This document shows, one piece after another, positions 1 through 6,218 of a DNA stretch of 7,211 bases. The stretch covers positions 1 through 7,211 of the forward strand of contig JAEUQE010000334.1 of the NCBI GenBank assembly GCA_016789785.1. Direction: 5' to 3'. The DNA is from Bryobacterales bacterium (lineage in GTDB: Bacteria > Acidobacteriota > Terriglobia > Bryobacterales > Bryobacteraceae). Each line of letters begins with the position of its first letter. Position 1 is the first letter of the stretch. Both the position numbers and the translations under genes were made by a program. The notes beneath the pieces are model-generated. The model searched no databases. It was not told the origin of the DNA and worked only from the letters and a program-made list of their open reading frames with translations.

Positions 1-377
1 GGCACTTCTCCCGCCGGCTTCGGCAACACGCGGGCCGGATGCAAGGTGCGGCGTGGGGAAAGCATTTCCAGCGATTCAATGTTGGTTTCGAGAATCCGCA
101 CGTCGCGTTCGGTCAAACCGGGAGACGAGCGCCGCCTCTGCTGGAGTTCTTCGCGGCTTGCCGCCGGCCGTGAATCGATGAGTATGTTGCGGACACCGAG
201 TTGTTCAATGAACCGCAGCGATTCTTCGCGGGCGCCGGCGCCAATCGCAAGCATGCCGATCACGGAACCGACGCCAAACACAATTCCCAGCGCCGTAAGG
301 AATGTCCGCGTCTTCTGCGCACGCAGATTGGAGAAGGCGAAGCCGATATCGGAGAAGAGCCGAAGGAAACCGAGCAT
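1..377 (-). CDS. MacB/FtsX-type ABC transporter permease, N-terminal part (runs off the window)
   Basis: Inner-membrane permease subunit of a MacB-like ABC exporter, partial: 125 residues are visible. The protein opens MLGFLRLFSDIGFAFSNLRA, followed by QKTRTFLTALGIVFGVGSV. This is the usual start of the MacB/LolC permease family: a short cytoplasmic amphipathic stretch, a K-T-R-T-F-L-T-x-L-G-I motif and a first membrane helix at about residues 26-48. The start of the periplasmic core domain follows (AREESLRFIEQLG, then NILID near residues 60-70). The ATG at 375-377 lies 2 bp after the stop of the adaptor gene, with a GGGGA ribosome-binding-like stretch at 385-389, so translation is probably coupled. 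No ATP-binding domain precedes the first helix, unlike E. coli MacB, so a separate ATPase subunit is expected. The family call is firm; the substrate cannot be deduced. Confidence 0.88.
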   Translation of the reverse strand, partial: MLGFLRLFSDIGFAFSNLRAQKTRTFLTALGIVFGVGSVIGMLAIGAGAREESLRFIEQLGVRNILIDSRPAASREELQQRRRSSPGLTERDVRILETNIESLEMLSPRRTLHPARVLPKPAGEV

Positions 378-379
378 CT

Positions 380-1669
380 CTATTTCCCCAGAGCCTTCAT
401 CGCGTTGCCTGCACCGTCGCTCTTAGCCTCGCTGGATGCCTTCTGCAGGGGATTGGCGAGAGCGATGAGACCGCCTTCCTTCACACCAGTGACGACGATC
501 TGACTTTCGCTGCGCCGTTCCAGCTTCACATCCTGTGGGGTGAATCCGGCCGGCGTCTTGACGTAGACAAACGTCCGACCATCACTCTCAAACAGGGCCT
601 GGGCGGGGATCCAAAGAGCATTGGGGACGGTCTGTGTGGTTACGGTGATGACAACACTCATGCCGGGACGGAGCCCTGCGGCAGGATCATCCAGCGATAG
701 TTTGCATTCGAAACGCCGATCCCAGGGCGGCCCGACCGTACCGCCGAGATTCTTCACCTTGCCGCGAAACTCCTTGCCAGGCATGGCAGCGACGCGAATG
801 GCGGCGGGCTGTCCAAGGGCGAGGTGTCCCCGATCGGCTTCACTCAAGCGCGCGGTGATCTCCCAACTTGTGAGATCGGGAATTTGCGCCACGGCCACTC
901 CAGGACGCACGGTGTCGCCGATCTGCAGGTCAGGGAAGCGCATGCCGTCCATCCACATGTTGGTGTTCATGTTGGCCGAGATCGACACATAGCCGGCGGT
1001 CTTCGCACGCAGTGTCATGTTCTCGATGTTGCGTTTCGCGGTTGCCGCTAGGATTTGCGCTTTGCTGCGTGCGGCTTCCTGAATCGCGACGCCAGCCGCC
1101 GCGGTCGCCTTGCGCCCGGCGAGATCGGCCTCAATCTGGCGGAGGTTGTCGCGTGCCGCCTCCAGTGCCAGTTCATTCTGCCTTGCAACGGAAGAAGCGA
1201 GCAGCGGGTTTTTCCGGCATTCGATCTGGGCCAGTTCCACATCAGCCTTCGCCTTCAACAGCGCAAGCCGCCCTTCTTCCTCTTTGGCGTGACTCATTGC
1301 ATTCGCTTCGGCGAGCCGCTGCTCCGCCTCGGCGAGGTCAGCCTCAGCTTCGCGGAGTTTGTACTCCTGCTCGGTGGTGTCGAACGTCGCGATGACATCG
1401 TTCTGCGTGACCAGTGTTCCGTTCTGCGGAAGCGAAGTGAGCACAAGTTCTCCGGAGGTTCCCATTGGCGCAGTGAGCAACTGCGTGTTGCCGCCGTGCA
1501 ATTCGCCGCGAGCCACCACGGAAAAGGTGACGTCGCCGCGCCGGACTGCCGCGGTAGGCACCTCCACTTTCTGTTCCGGTTGCGTGGCGCGATAGAGCCG
1601 CAGGAATCCGAAGCCCACGCCGGCGGCGCACCCGCTCAATAGAAATGTCAGCATCAACCAGCGTTTCAT
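380..1669 (-). CDS. HlyD/MacA-family periplasmic adaptor protein (third of three), 429 aa
   Basis: Membrane-fusion (adaptor) subunit expected to bridge the inner-membrane permease encoded next to it and an outer-membrane channel. N-terminal hydrophobic stretch at residues 4-24 contains LSGC (Cys14), which fits a lipobox. The hydrophobic run continues past the Cys, so it may instead be an uncleaved membrane anchor. First half of the barrel-sandwich (lipoyl-like) domain is about 60-98 (GTLVTQNDVIATFD). A long alpha-helical hairpin rich in Ala, Glu, Leu and Arg follows at about 99-218. The second half is about 219-263 (NMTLRAKTAGYVSI; GDTVRPG). The beta-barrel domain is about 268-345 and ends in GLRPGMSVVITV. 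The membrane-proximal domain is about 346-405 (VPNALWIPAQALF; GVKEGGLIALANP). Full-length for the family. The ATG overlaps the previous stop as ATGA and has a GGAG stretch 8 nt upstream. Substrate unknown. Confidence 0.9.
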   Translation of the reverse strand: MKRWLMLTFLLSGCAAGVGFGFLRLYRATQPEQKVEVPTAAVRRGDVTFSVVARGELHGGNTQLLTAPMGTSGELVLTSLPQNGTLVTQNDVIATFDTTEQEYKLREAEADLAEAEQRLAEANAMSHAKEEEGRLALLKAKADVELAQIECRKNPLLASSVARQNELALEAARDNLRQIEADLAGRKATAAAGVAIQEAARSKAQILAATAKRNIENMTLRAKTAGYVSISANMNTNMWMDGMRFPDLQIGDTVRPGVAVAQIPDLTSWEITARLSEADRGHLALGQPAAIRVAAMPGKEFRGKVKNLGGTVGPPWDRRFECKLSLDDPAAGLRPGMSVVITVTTQTVPNALWIPAQALFESDGRTFVYVKTPAGFTPQDVKLERRSESQIVVTGVKEGGLIALANPLQKASSEAKSDGAGNAMKALGK

Positions 1670-2901
1670 TTCGATGGCTCCGGTTCGGCCAAGGCTACCT
1701 GCGCTCCCGCCGGCAGACCTTCCACCGCGACTTCATCCACGTTGCGCGCAACCACCTTCACCTGCACAGGCACATGGAGACCGCGCTCCATGCGATACAC
1801 CACAGGCTGCCCGTTGCGCGTGAATACGGCCTTTGAAGGCACACTGATCGCGTTCGGGATACGATCCACGATCACGTCGATGCGGCCATTCATGCCGGGA
1901 CGCAGCCGCGGGTCGGGATCCTGAAATCGAGCCGATGCGCGGAAACTCCTCGTAGGCGGCCATTCGAAGCTCTGCTCAGTGAGCGGCGAAAGCGCGGCCA
2001 GCTTACCTTGAAACACTTTCTCCGGCATGGGATCAAGATGAATGCGAACAGGCATGCCGGCGGCGATACGGCCGCGATCGATTTCTTCGAGTTTGCCCTT
2101 CATCTCAATGCTCGCCAGTTCGGGGATCTCGGCGATGCTGCTGCCGGGCCACACGCTGTCGCCCACTTTGAAGGGCTTCGCGTTCATCCATCCTTGCGAG
2201 TAGTTCGGCATGAAGACGATCACGCCGTTGAGCGGCGCTTTCACTTCCATGGTCTCCAGGCGGCGCTTGGCGAGATTCACTTCGGACTCGGCCTGCCTGC
2301 GCACGCGGTCCAATGAGGCGATCCGTGCTTTGCTCGCGGCGGCGTGCATATCGCCGGTTGCCTGCTGCGTGCGAAGCTTCTCTTCCGCAATACCAAGATC
2401 GATTCTGCTTTCCTCTCCTTGCAGAGCACTGACTACTTCCTGCTTGGACACTTCGATCCGCGCGCGTTCCACTTGATAGCGGGCGGCCGACAACGCCCGG
2501 CGATCTTCCTCCTCGCGAATGCGCGCTTCCGCCTGAGCCTGCTCGAGCGATGCCTGTGCCTGACGCAGACTTGCTTCCTTCTCGACGAGTTGCTGACGAA
2601 CAGCGCTGGGATCGAAACGGATCGCAGGGTCGCCTTCCTTGATCGCCTCACCCGCCGGCGCAAGCCAAACGATCTGCAGGCCCTGCACACTCATCGGCGC
2701 GGTGATTTGTACCGAGCGGCCTGCCACCAGTTCGCCGCGGCACGGGACCAACACCAGAAACTCGCCCTTTCGGGCGGGAGCCAAGGGAATCTGCGCGGTT
2801 GAGGACTGCATGGAACGCCATTGCTGTGCGCAATAGCCGACGATCCAACCGGCCGGCACGAGCGCCAGCAGGAAGCCCGCGAATCGAAGCAGCCGCTTCA
2901 T
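1666..2901 (-). CDS. HlyD/MacA-family periplasmic adaptor protein (second of three), 411 aa
   Basis: Periplasmic adaptor of a tripartite exporter, similar in plan to the next gene but clearly diverged. An uncleaved N-terminal membrane segment is likely at residues 8-24 (AGFLLALVPAGWIVGY), with no good lipobox. The barrel-sandwich halves lie at about 60-97 (GEAIKEGDPAIRFDP) and 216-260 (METMEV-like stretch then APLNGVIVFMP; GDSVWPGSSIAEIP). Between them, at about 98-214, is a strongly charged helical hairpin that should form the coiled coil docking on a TolC-like channel. The beta-barrel domain at about 262-345 ends in DPRLRPGMNGRIDVIV. The membrane-proximal domain is about 348-405 (IPNAISVPSKAVF; GLPAGAQVALAEP). 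It overlaps both neighbours by 4 bp (ATGA), and GAGGTG at 2910-2915 stands 8 nt before its ATG. Adaptor role is confident; partner and substrate are not known. Confidence 0.9.
   Translation of the reverse strand: MKRLLRFAGFLLALVPAGWIVGYCAQQWRSMQSSTAQIPLAPARKGEFLVLVPCRGELVAGRSVQITAPMSVQGLQIVWLAPAGEAIKEGDPAIRFDPSAVRQQLVEKEASLRQAQASLEQAQAEARIREEEDRRALSAARYQVERARIEVSKQEVVSALQGEESRIDLGIAEEKLRTQQATGDMHAAASKARIASLDRVRRQAESEVNLAKRRLETMEVKAPLNGVIVFMPNYSQGWMNAKPFKVGDSVWPGSSIAEIPELASIEMKGKLEEIDRGRIAAGMPVRIHLDPMPEKVFQGKLAALSPLTEQSFEWPPTRSFRASARFQDPDPRLRPGMNGRIDVIVDRIPNAISVPSKAVFTRNGQPVVYRMERGLHVPVQVKVVARNVDEVAVEGLPAGAQVALAEPEPSK
1678..1683 (-). promoter_or_regulatory. Ribosome-binding site of the third adaptor
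   Basis: CCGGAG on the minus strand with its GGAG core 8 nt before the ATG at 1667-1669, inside the end of the preceding adaptor gene. Together with the ATGA overlap it supports this start and tight coupling. Confidence 0.55.
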
Positions 2902-3953
2902 TTCAGTGGCACCTCAATGTCGATGGCAGCGGAGAGATCGGGAAGAAGCCGTGAATCCACCTGCTGCAAACGGAACCGTGCGGAGAAGGTGCGCACGGGG
3001 CTGCCAAGAGCAGCCGGCGCGGCGACGGGACTTGCCGATTCGAACACTGCGTCGAACACCGCTTCGGGGTAGGCGTCGAGATAGACCTTCGCTTTCGTCC
3101 CCGGCACCATAGCTGTTCCATCCGGCTCGTTGACCTGGACCTGGACCACCATGTCTGTGGGATCGAAGATCTTCAGAATCGGCATGCCGGTCCAGACCTG
3201 GTCGCCTTCCTGCGGCGGCCCCATGGAGCCACTTCGCCAGATGTTCTCGAGCGCGACCATTCCGTCGAGGCCAGCCTTCACGACCAGGCGCTCCAGATTG
3301 CTCTTCGCGCGCTCCAGCGCAACGGCCTGACGATCGCGCTGCAGTTCGAGAATCCTCAACGAGGCAGCTTCGGCTTTCGCGTTCCACGCACTGGATTTCT
3401 GGAGGCTTTCCACTTCAGCTTCCGCTTTTCGGACGCGCACTTCGTTTTTGTGCCGGTCGATTTCACTCAACAGCGGCCCTTTGCGGAGTTGGAGCAGGGC
3501 TTTCGCTTTGTCGGCGTCCGCCTGTTTGAGAGCCGCCGAACGTTCCGCGGCTTTGCTCAAGTTCTCCGCCCTTTTCTGCTCGATCTGGTGGTTCAGATCG
3601 TCCACCTTTGCTTCGGCGGTGAGCGCGAGTTCTTCCTGCTGAGTGGAATCAAACTCGGCGAGAACGGCGCCTTGCTTGACCTTGAGGCCATTCCCGGTGA
3701 GCGACGTAAGGGTCATGCGTCCCTGCTGTCCAGCGATCTGGGGAACCTGCACGGAGCGGTAGCGCAGGGCTTGGATCACACCGGTTGCGCGGACTCGCCG
3801 GGTTGCCAGCCGAGAGTCCGTGCGCGGCCCGGTCACGGCGGGCGATGGCTGTTGCTTCTCAGCAACCGCGGACACCCGGGTGGCTGCCACATCGCACCCG
3901 GCGGACCCGAGTGTGGCGAGAATCACGAGCAGGACGGCGGTTCCTGATCTCAT
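2898..3953 (-). CDS. Short HlyD-type adaptor lipoprotein (first of three), 351 aa, lacking the membrane-proximal domain
   Basis: First gene of the export operon. N-terminus is a lipoprotein-type signal peptide: hydrophobic residues 5-16, then GSAGC with Cys20 as probable lipidated residue. The residue after Cys is Asp, which in E. coli retains lipoproteins in the inner membrane; applying this here is inference. A variable linker (21-50) precedes the first barrel-sandwich half (about 53-103: GLKVKQGAVLAEFD), a charged helical hairpin (about 104-222), the second half (about 223-263: GLDGMVALENIW; GDQVWTG) and a beta-barrel (about 266-348). The protein ends at AIDIEVPLK, where its two paralogues continue for about 65-85 residues, so the membrane-proximal domain is absent. 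The LRPGM motif of the paralogues is LLPDL here. The start is well fixed: an in-frame TAA lies at 3984-3986 with no other start codon in between. No clear Shine-Dalgarno precedes it. Confidence 0.85.
   Translation of the reverse strand: MRSGTAVLLVILATLGSAGCDVAATRVSAVAEKQQPSPAVTGPRTDSRLATRRVRATGVIQALRYRSVQVPQIAGQQGRMTLTSLTGNGLKVKQGAVLAEFDSTQQEELALTAEAKVDDLNHQIEQKRAENLSKAAERSAALKQADADKAKALLQLRKGPLLSEIDRHKNEVRVRKAEAEVESLQKSSAWNAKAEAASLRILELQRDRQAVALERAKSNLERLVVKAGLDGMVALENIWRSGSMGPPQEGDQVWTGMPILKIFDPTDMVVQVQVNEPDGTAMVPGTKAKVYLDAYPEAVFDAVFESASPVAAPAALGSPVRTFSARFRLQQVDSRLLPDLSAAIDIEVPLK
2910..2915 (-). promoter_or_regulatory. Ribosome-binding site of the second adaptor
   Basis: GAGGTG on the minus strand, 8 nt before the ATG at 2899-2901. 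It lies inside the 3' end of the preceding adaptor gene. It supports independent or re-initiated translation at the ATGA overlap and confirms the chosen start. Confidence 0.65.
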
Positions 3954-4112
3954 TCGAGTTGCACTTTTGACGTACTCACTCGCTTAGACGTTTCAAGGAT
4001 GGGTTTTGTTGAGAGAAATGACAGGATTTTACGAGCGGAGTGTGAGGCGCCTTACAGTGGGTTTGGCGCGCCCCGTGGAAGAGGCGCGCCACTCTAGAGG
4101 ATTGATGCAGGT
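3954..4112. other. Intergenic region between the sulfatase/BACON unit and the efflux operon
   Basis: The only sizeable non-coding stretch (159 bp). It must hold the 3' end signal of the BACON-protein transcript and probably the promoter of the adaptor operon. I see no convincing -35/-10 pair. TTGAAA is present on the minus strand (about 3991-3999), but the hexamers at 16-17 bp from it are poor -10 matches. Closer to the gene, the minus strand carries ACGTCTAA and ACGTCAAA as direct copies 18 bp apart, flanking GAGTGAGT, which might be a regulator site; this is weak. No tRNA, small ORF or PadR-like ATGT/ACAT operator was found. Confidence 0.5.
4064..4091 (-). terminator. Strong GC hairpin, possible terminator downstream of the BACON protein
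   Basis: A perfect 9-bp inverted repeat: TGGCGCGCC at 4064-4072 and GGCGCGCCA at 4083-4091, with a 10-nt loop. It begins 21 bp after the TAA of the secreted protein. Each arm contains the 8-bp palindrome GGCGCGCC. On neither strand is the stem followed by a T tract, so it is not a classical Rho-independent terminator. It could be a processing or stability hairpin at the 3' end of the mRNA. Confidence 0.4.
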
Positions 4113-6176
4113 TTAGCGGGCAAAGTAGCCGCTGATTTCCATCACAACATGCGTACTGCGGAATGCGTAGACGTCGATGCTTCCGTCATTGCCCGCGGGC
4201 ACGAGGAAGCCGCTCGATACCGTCTGCCCTTGGAACGCGTTGATCACGGAGGCATTCGGCTGTGACTGACCTGTCCCCCACACGGTGAGGAAGGGCATCG
4301 GGTTCCCGTTCGGGATAACGGTTGCGTTGGCTGCGTAGCCGCGCACATTCTGGGGGATTCCGGCGCATCGCGAAGAGGCGCGAACCGGGATGGTACGCGT
4401 CGCACTATCGCCGAATGCTGGTCCTCCGAATGCGCCGGAGTACGATCCGTCGTTCGTGTTGCTGGCTCTGCATTGCGTGACGGGATAGAAGTAGAGCCCA
4501 GATCCGTTGTCCGGCGCGAAGTAACCGTTGATATCGACGATCACGTCGGTGGTCTCGAACGCATAGAGGCTGATGCTGCCGTCGGCGCTTGCGGGGAGAA
4601 TCACACTGTTCGCGAGCACCCGCCCGCCGGGCGAGTTGATGCTGGAGACGTTTGGCTGGGCCGCACCCGCAGGCCAGGCAGTCAGAAACGGGAGAGGTCC
4701 GGAGGGAACCACGGTGATGGTGACCGAGTATGCCGAAGCGCCTTGCGGGATCTGGCAGTCCGTGCTTTGAGGGAAGCGGAAGTTCCTGGTCTGCCTGCCG
4801 GCGAGCGCGGGAGGTCCGAACTGCCCGGCCTGCGGACGGTAGGCGGCGCGCGTCTCGATGACGCGGCATGGAGTCAGGGGGAAGTACGTCAGATTGGACT
4901 CGGCGGAACTGTCGGTGAAGTAGCCAGCGATGTCGATCAGTAGATCGGTCTGGCTCGACGTGTAGACGCTAATGGCGCCTCCTGTGCCACCACGAACGAT
5001 GGCCGAGTTCGCCACGATCTGGCCATCGGGGGAACGGACCGTCCAGTAGTCGGGCCTCGTCTCACCGGAGGGAAACACCGTCACGAAGTCGACTCCACCG
5101 CTGCGTGGGATCAACGTCACGTTGAGTACATAGGCCTTCGCCGACGCTGGCACCGTGCAAACGTTGGATGCCTGAGGCGTCAAAGTGCGGGTCTCTCCTC
5201 CGTTCAGGAAGGGTGGTCCGAAGGGGAACACCCGGCCTTCGAAGTTGTAGTCCTGCCGGGTCTCCATCAAACGGCAGGGCGTCAGCCTCACGAATCGCAA
5301 AGGGGCGGAGGGAGTAGAGGGAGGCGGAAGCGTCATGCCATTCTGCGAGATGGTGAAAGTGAGTCCGGCAATGGTGATGCTGGCGGTTCTCGCAGTGGTC
5401 GACGGATTCGCCGCGGCGACGAAGTTGAGGTTGGCGGAGCCGGTGCCGTTGCTGGTAGAGGGCGTGATCCAGCTTGCGCTATTGGTGACGTTCCACTGGC
5501 AGTTCGTCCCCGCAGTGTTGGTCAATGCCACGGTAGTGGAGCCGCCGTCGGCCGCGACGCTCGCGGTGGTCTGCGAAAGACTGAACGCGCAGGGCACCAC
5601 GCTATCGTCGGTGGTGATGACAAGTTCCCGCACGATCGAGCCCGTGGCCGAGTTGAACAACCGCTGTGTCTCCATGCCCACGATGGTGGTGAGTGCGCCA
5701 CCGATCGCGACTTGACCGTTGTTGGCATTGAGATAAGCCAATCCTTGGGCAGAGAGGCCGACTTCCACCACCGAATTGGCGACGGCGCTTGTCACCGTAA
5801 CGAAGCCGAGTTGGAGGCCGCTCCCGAGGTCGGCAAAAGCAGCCGTACCGCCGGTAAGCGCAGTGAGGCTGCTGATGGGTGTGGAAACATCGAACAGCGT
5901 AAATGTTTCGCTACCATGCGGGCTGGAATAGCCGGACGACGGGTTGAACAAACGCAGTTTCGCGGATGTGATCTTGCCGGCATGGCCTGTCAGGTTGAAA
6001 ACGACAAAGTTCCGTAATTCGCCGGCCGGGCTGCCAGTATAGTAGCCAATCGCATGGTTCGTCGCGCTCGTGAACGTTCCGTTCTGGTGGTAAAACCCGA
6101 AGTTCGACGCCGGAATCGTCACAGTTGCCGCTGGCGATGCGACTGCCGCCAGCATGAGAATCATGATTCGCTTCAT
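4113..6176 (-). CDS. Secreted BACON-domain protein with three C-terminal TPCR/GYF modules, 687 aa
   Basis: Exported, probably cell-surface or extracellular binding protein; exact function unknown. Signal peptide at residues 1-16 (MKRIMILMLAAVASPA, cleavage likely after SPA). Residues about 19-190 form a beta-rich domain recalling DNRLRE-type domains of surface proteins (RNFVVFNLTG; ITSAKLRLFNP). Residues about 195-279 form a BACON domain (FSLSQTTASVAADGGST; SASWITPS; ITIAGLTFTISQNG), a family thought to bind carbohydrate or mucin-like ligands. A PPPSTPS linker leads to three tandem modules at about 294-420, 429-553 and 561-685, each ending in GYF. No LPXTG or PEP-CTERM tail: the protein ends right after the third module. 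Start choice: an in-frame TTG lies at 6216-6218, but the ATG at 6174-6176 has GGAGG at 6181-6185 and gives a clean signal peptide. It follows the sulfatase by 42 bp, so both are likely in one operon. Confidence 0.85.
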   Translation of the reverse strand: MKRIMILMLAAVASPAATVTIPASNFGFYHQNGTFTSATNHAIGYYTGSPAGELRNFVVFNLTGHAGKITSAKLRLFNPSSGYSSPHGSETFTLFDVSTPISSLTALTGGTAAFADLGSGLQLGFVTVTSAVANSVVEVGLSAQGLAYLNANNGQVAIGGALTTIVGMETQRLFNSATGSIVRELVITTDDSVVPCAFSLSQTTASVAADGGSTTVALTNTAGTNCQWNVTNSASWITPSTSNGTGSANLNFVAAANPSTTARTASITIAGLTFTISQNGMTLPPPSTPSAPLRFVRLTPCRLMETRQDYNFEGRVFPFGPPFLNGGETRTLTPQASNVCTVPASAKAYVLNVTLIPRSGGVDFVTVFPSGETRPDYWTVRSPDGQIVANSAIVRGGTGGAISVYTSSQTDLLIDIAGYFTDSSAESNLTYFPLTPCRVIETRAAYRPQAGQFGPPALAGRQTRNFRFPQSTDCQIPQGASAYSVTITVVPSGPLPFLTAWPAGAAQPNVSSINSPGGRVLANSVILPASADGSISLYAFETTDVIVDINGYFAPDNGSGLYFYPVTQCRASNTNDGSYSGAFGGPAFGDSATRTIPVRASSRCAGIPQNVRGYAANATVIPNGNPMPFLTVWGTGQSQPNASVINAFQGQTVSSGFLVPAGNDGSIDVYAFRSTHVVMEISGYFAR
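4122..4496 (-). repeat. TPCR/GYF module, copy 3 (diverged)
   Basis: Third module, reaching two residues from the C-terminus. Landmarks: YFYPVTQCRASNT, FGGPAFGDSATRTI, SRCAGIP, GYAANATVIP, FLTVWGTG, VSSGFLVP, IDVYAFRSTHVVMEISGYF. The TPCR is TQCR and the ETR that follows in copies 1 and 2 is lost. Cysteines 35 residues apart. Confidence 0.78.
4518..4892 (-). repeat. TPCR/GYF module, copy 2
   Basis: Second module with the same landmarks: YFPLTPCRVIETR, FGPPALAGRQTR, TDCQIP, AYSVTITVVP, FLTAWPAG, VLANSVIL, ISLYAFETTDVIVDINGYF. Cysteines 37 residues apart. Closest to the family consensus of the three as I recall it. Confidence 0.8.
4917..5297 (-). repeat. TPCR/GYF module, copy 1
   Basis: First of three tandem protein modules of about 126 residues. 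Landmarks in order: FVRLTPCRLMETR, FGPPFLNGGETRTL, a second Cys (NVCTVP), AYVLNVTLIP, FVTVFPSG, IVANSAIV, ISVYTSSQTDLLIDIAGYF. Cysteines 39 residues apart. Confidence 0.8.
5340..5594 (-). other. BACON domain of the secreted protein
   Basis: About 85 residues encoded within the secreted protein. They show the typical opening PCAFSLSQTTASV, a Cys-x-Trp strand (NCQWNV), the conserved SASWI, and the closing TFTISQNG. Two cysteines (196 and 226 of the 687-aa protein) are placed to form a disulfide. BACON domains were described as often mucin- or carbohydrate-associated; the ligand here is unknown. Confidence 0.8.
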
Positions 6177-6180
6177 TCTG

Positions 6181-6185
6181 CCTCC
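6181..6185 (-). promoter_or_regulatory. Ribosome-binding site that fixes the start of the BACON protein
   Basis: GGAGG on the minus strand, 4 nt before the ATG at 6174-6176. It favours this ATG over the in-frame TTG 42 bp upstream, which would add 14 residues before the signal peptide. Confidence 0.7.
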
Positions 6186-6218
6186 AATCCGAAGGGCGTC
6201 AAGAGGCAGCGAAATCAA

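Noticed and set aside
1055..1642. 195-codon plus-strand open frame
   Set aside because: It lies entirely opposite the third adaptor gene, has no recognisable domain and a low-complexity Arg/Ser-rich composition. It is a by-product of high GC in the real gene.
3450..3947. 165-codon plus-strand open frame
   Set aside because: Antisense to the first adaptor, which has a signal peptide, correct domain order and operon overlaps. The plus-strand frame has none of these.
3954..4112. CRISPR, riboswitch or tRNA in the intergenic gap
   Set aside because: No regular repeat-spacer pattern, no cloverleaf or known riboswitch core was seen; only the short hairpin and palindromes.
4122..5297. Triplicated region as a recent DNA tandem repeat or mobile element
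   Set aside because: The copies are similar only at protein level, with different spacing and diverged DNA. No inverted terminal repeats or transposase are present.
5335..5715. 126-codon plus-strand open frame with hydrophobic stretches
   Set aside because: It is antisense to the BACON domain and its neighbour; the apparent hydrophobicity reflects the reverse of Thr/Ser/Ala-rich codons. No ribosome site or family match.
6216..6218. TTG as the start of the BACON protein
   Set aside because: It directly abuts the sulfatase stop and would put 14 extra residues before a clean signal peptide. The ATG at 6174-6176 has GGAGG just upstream.
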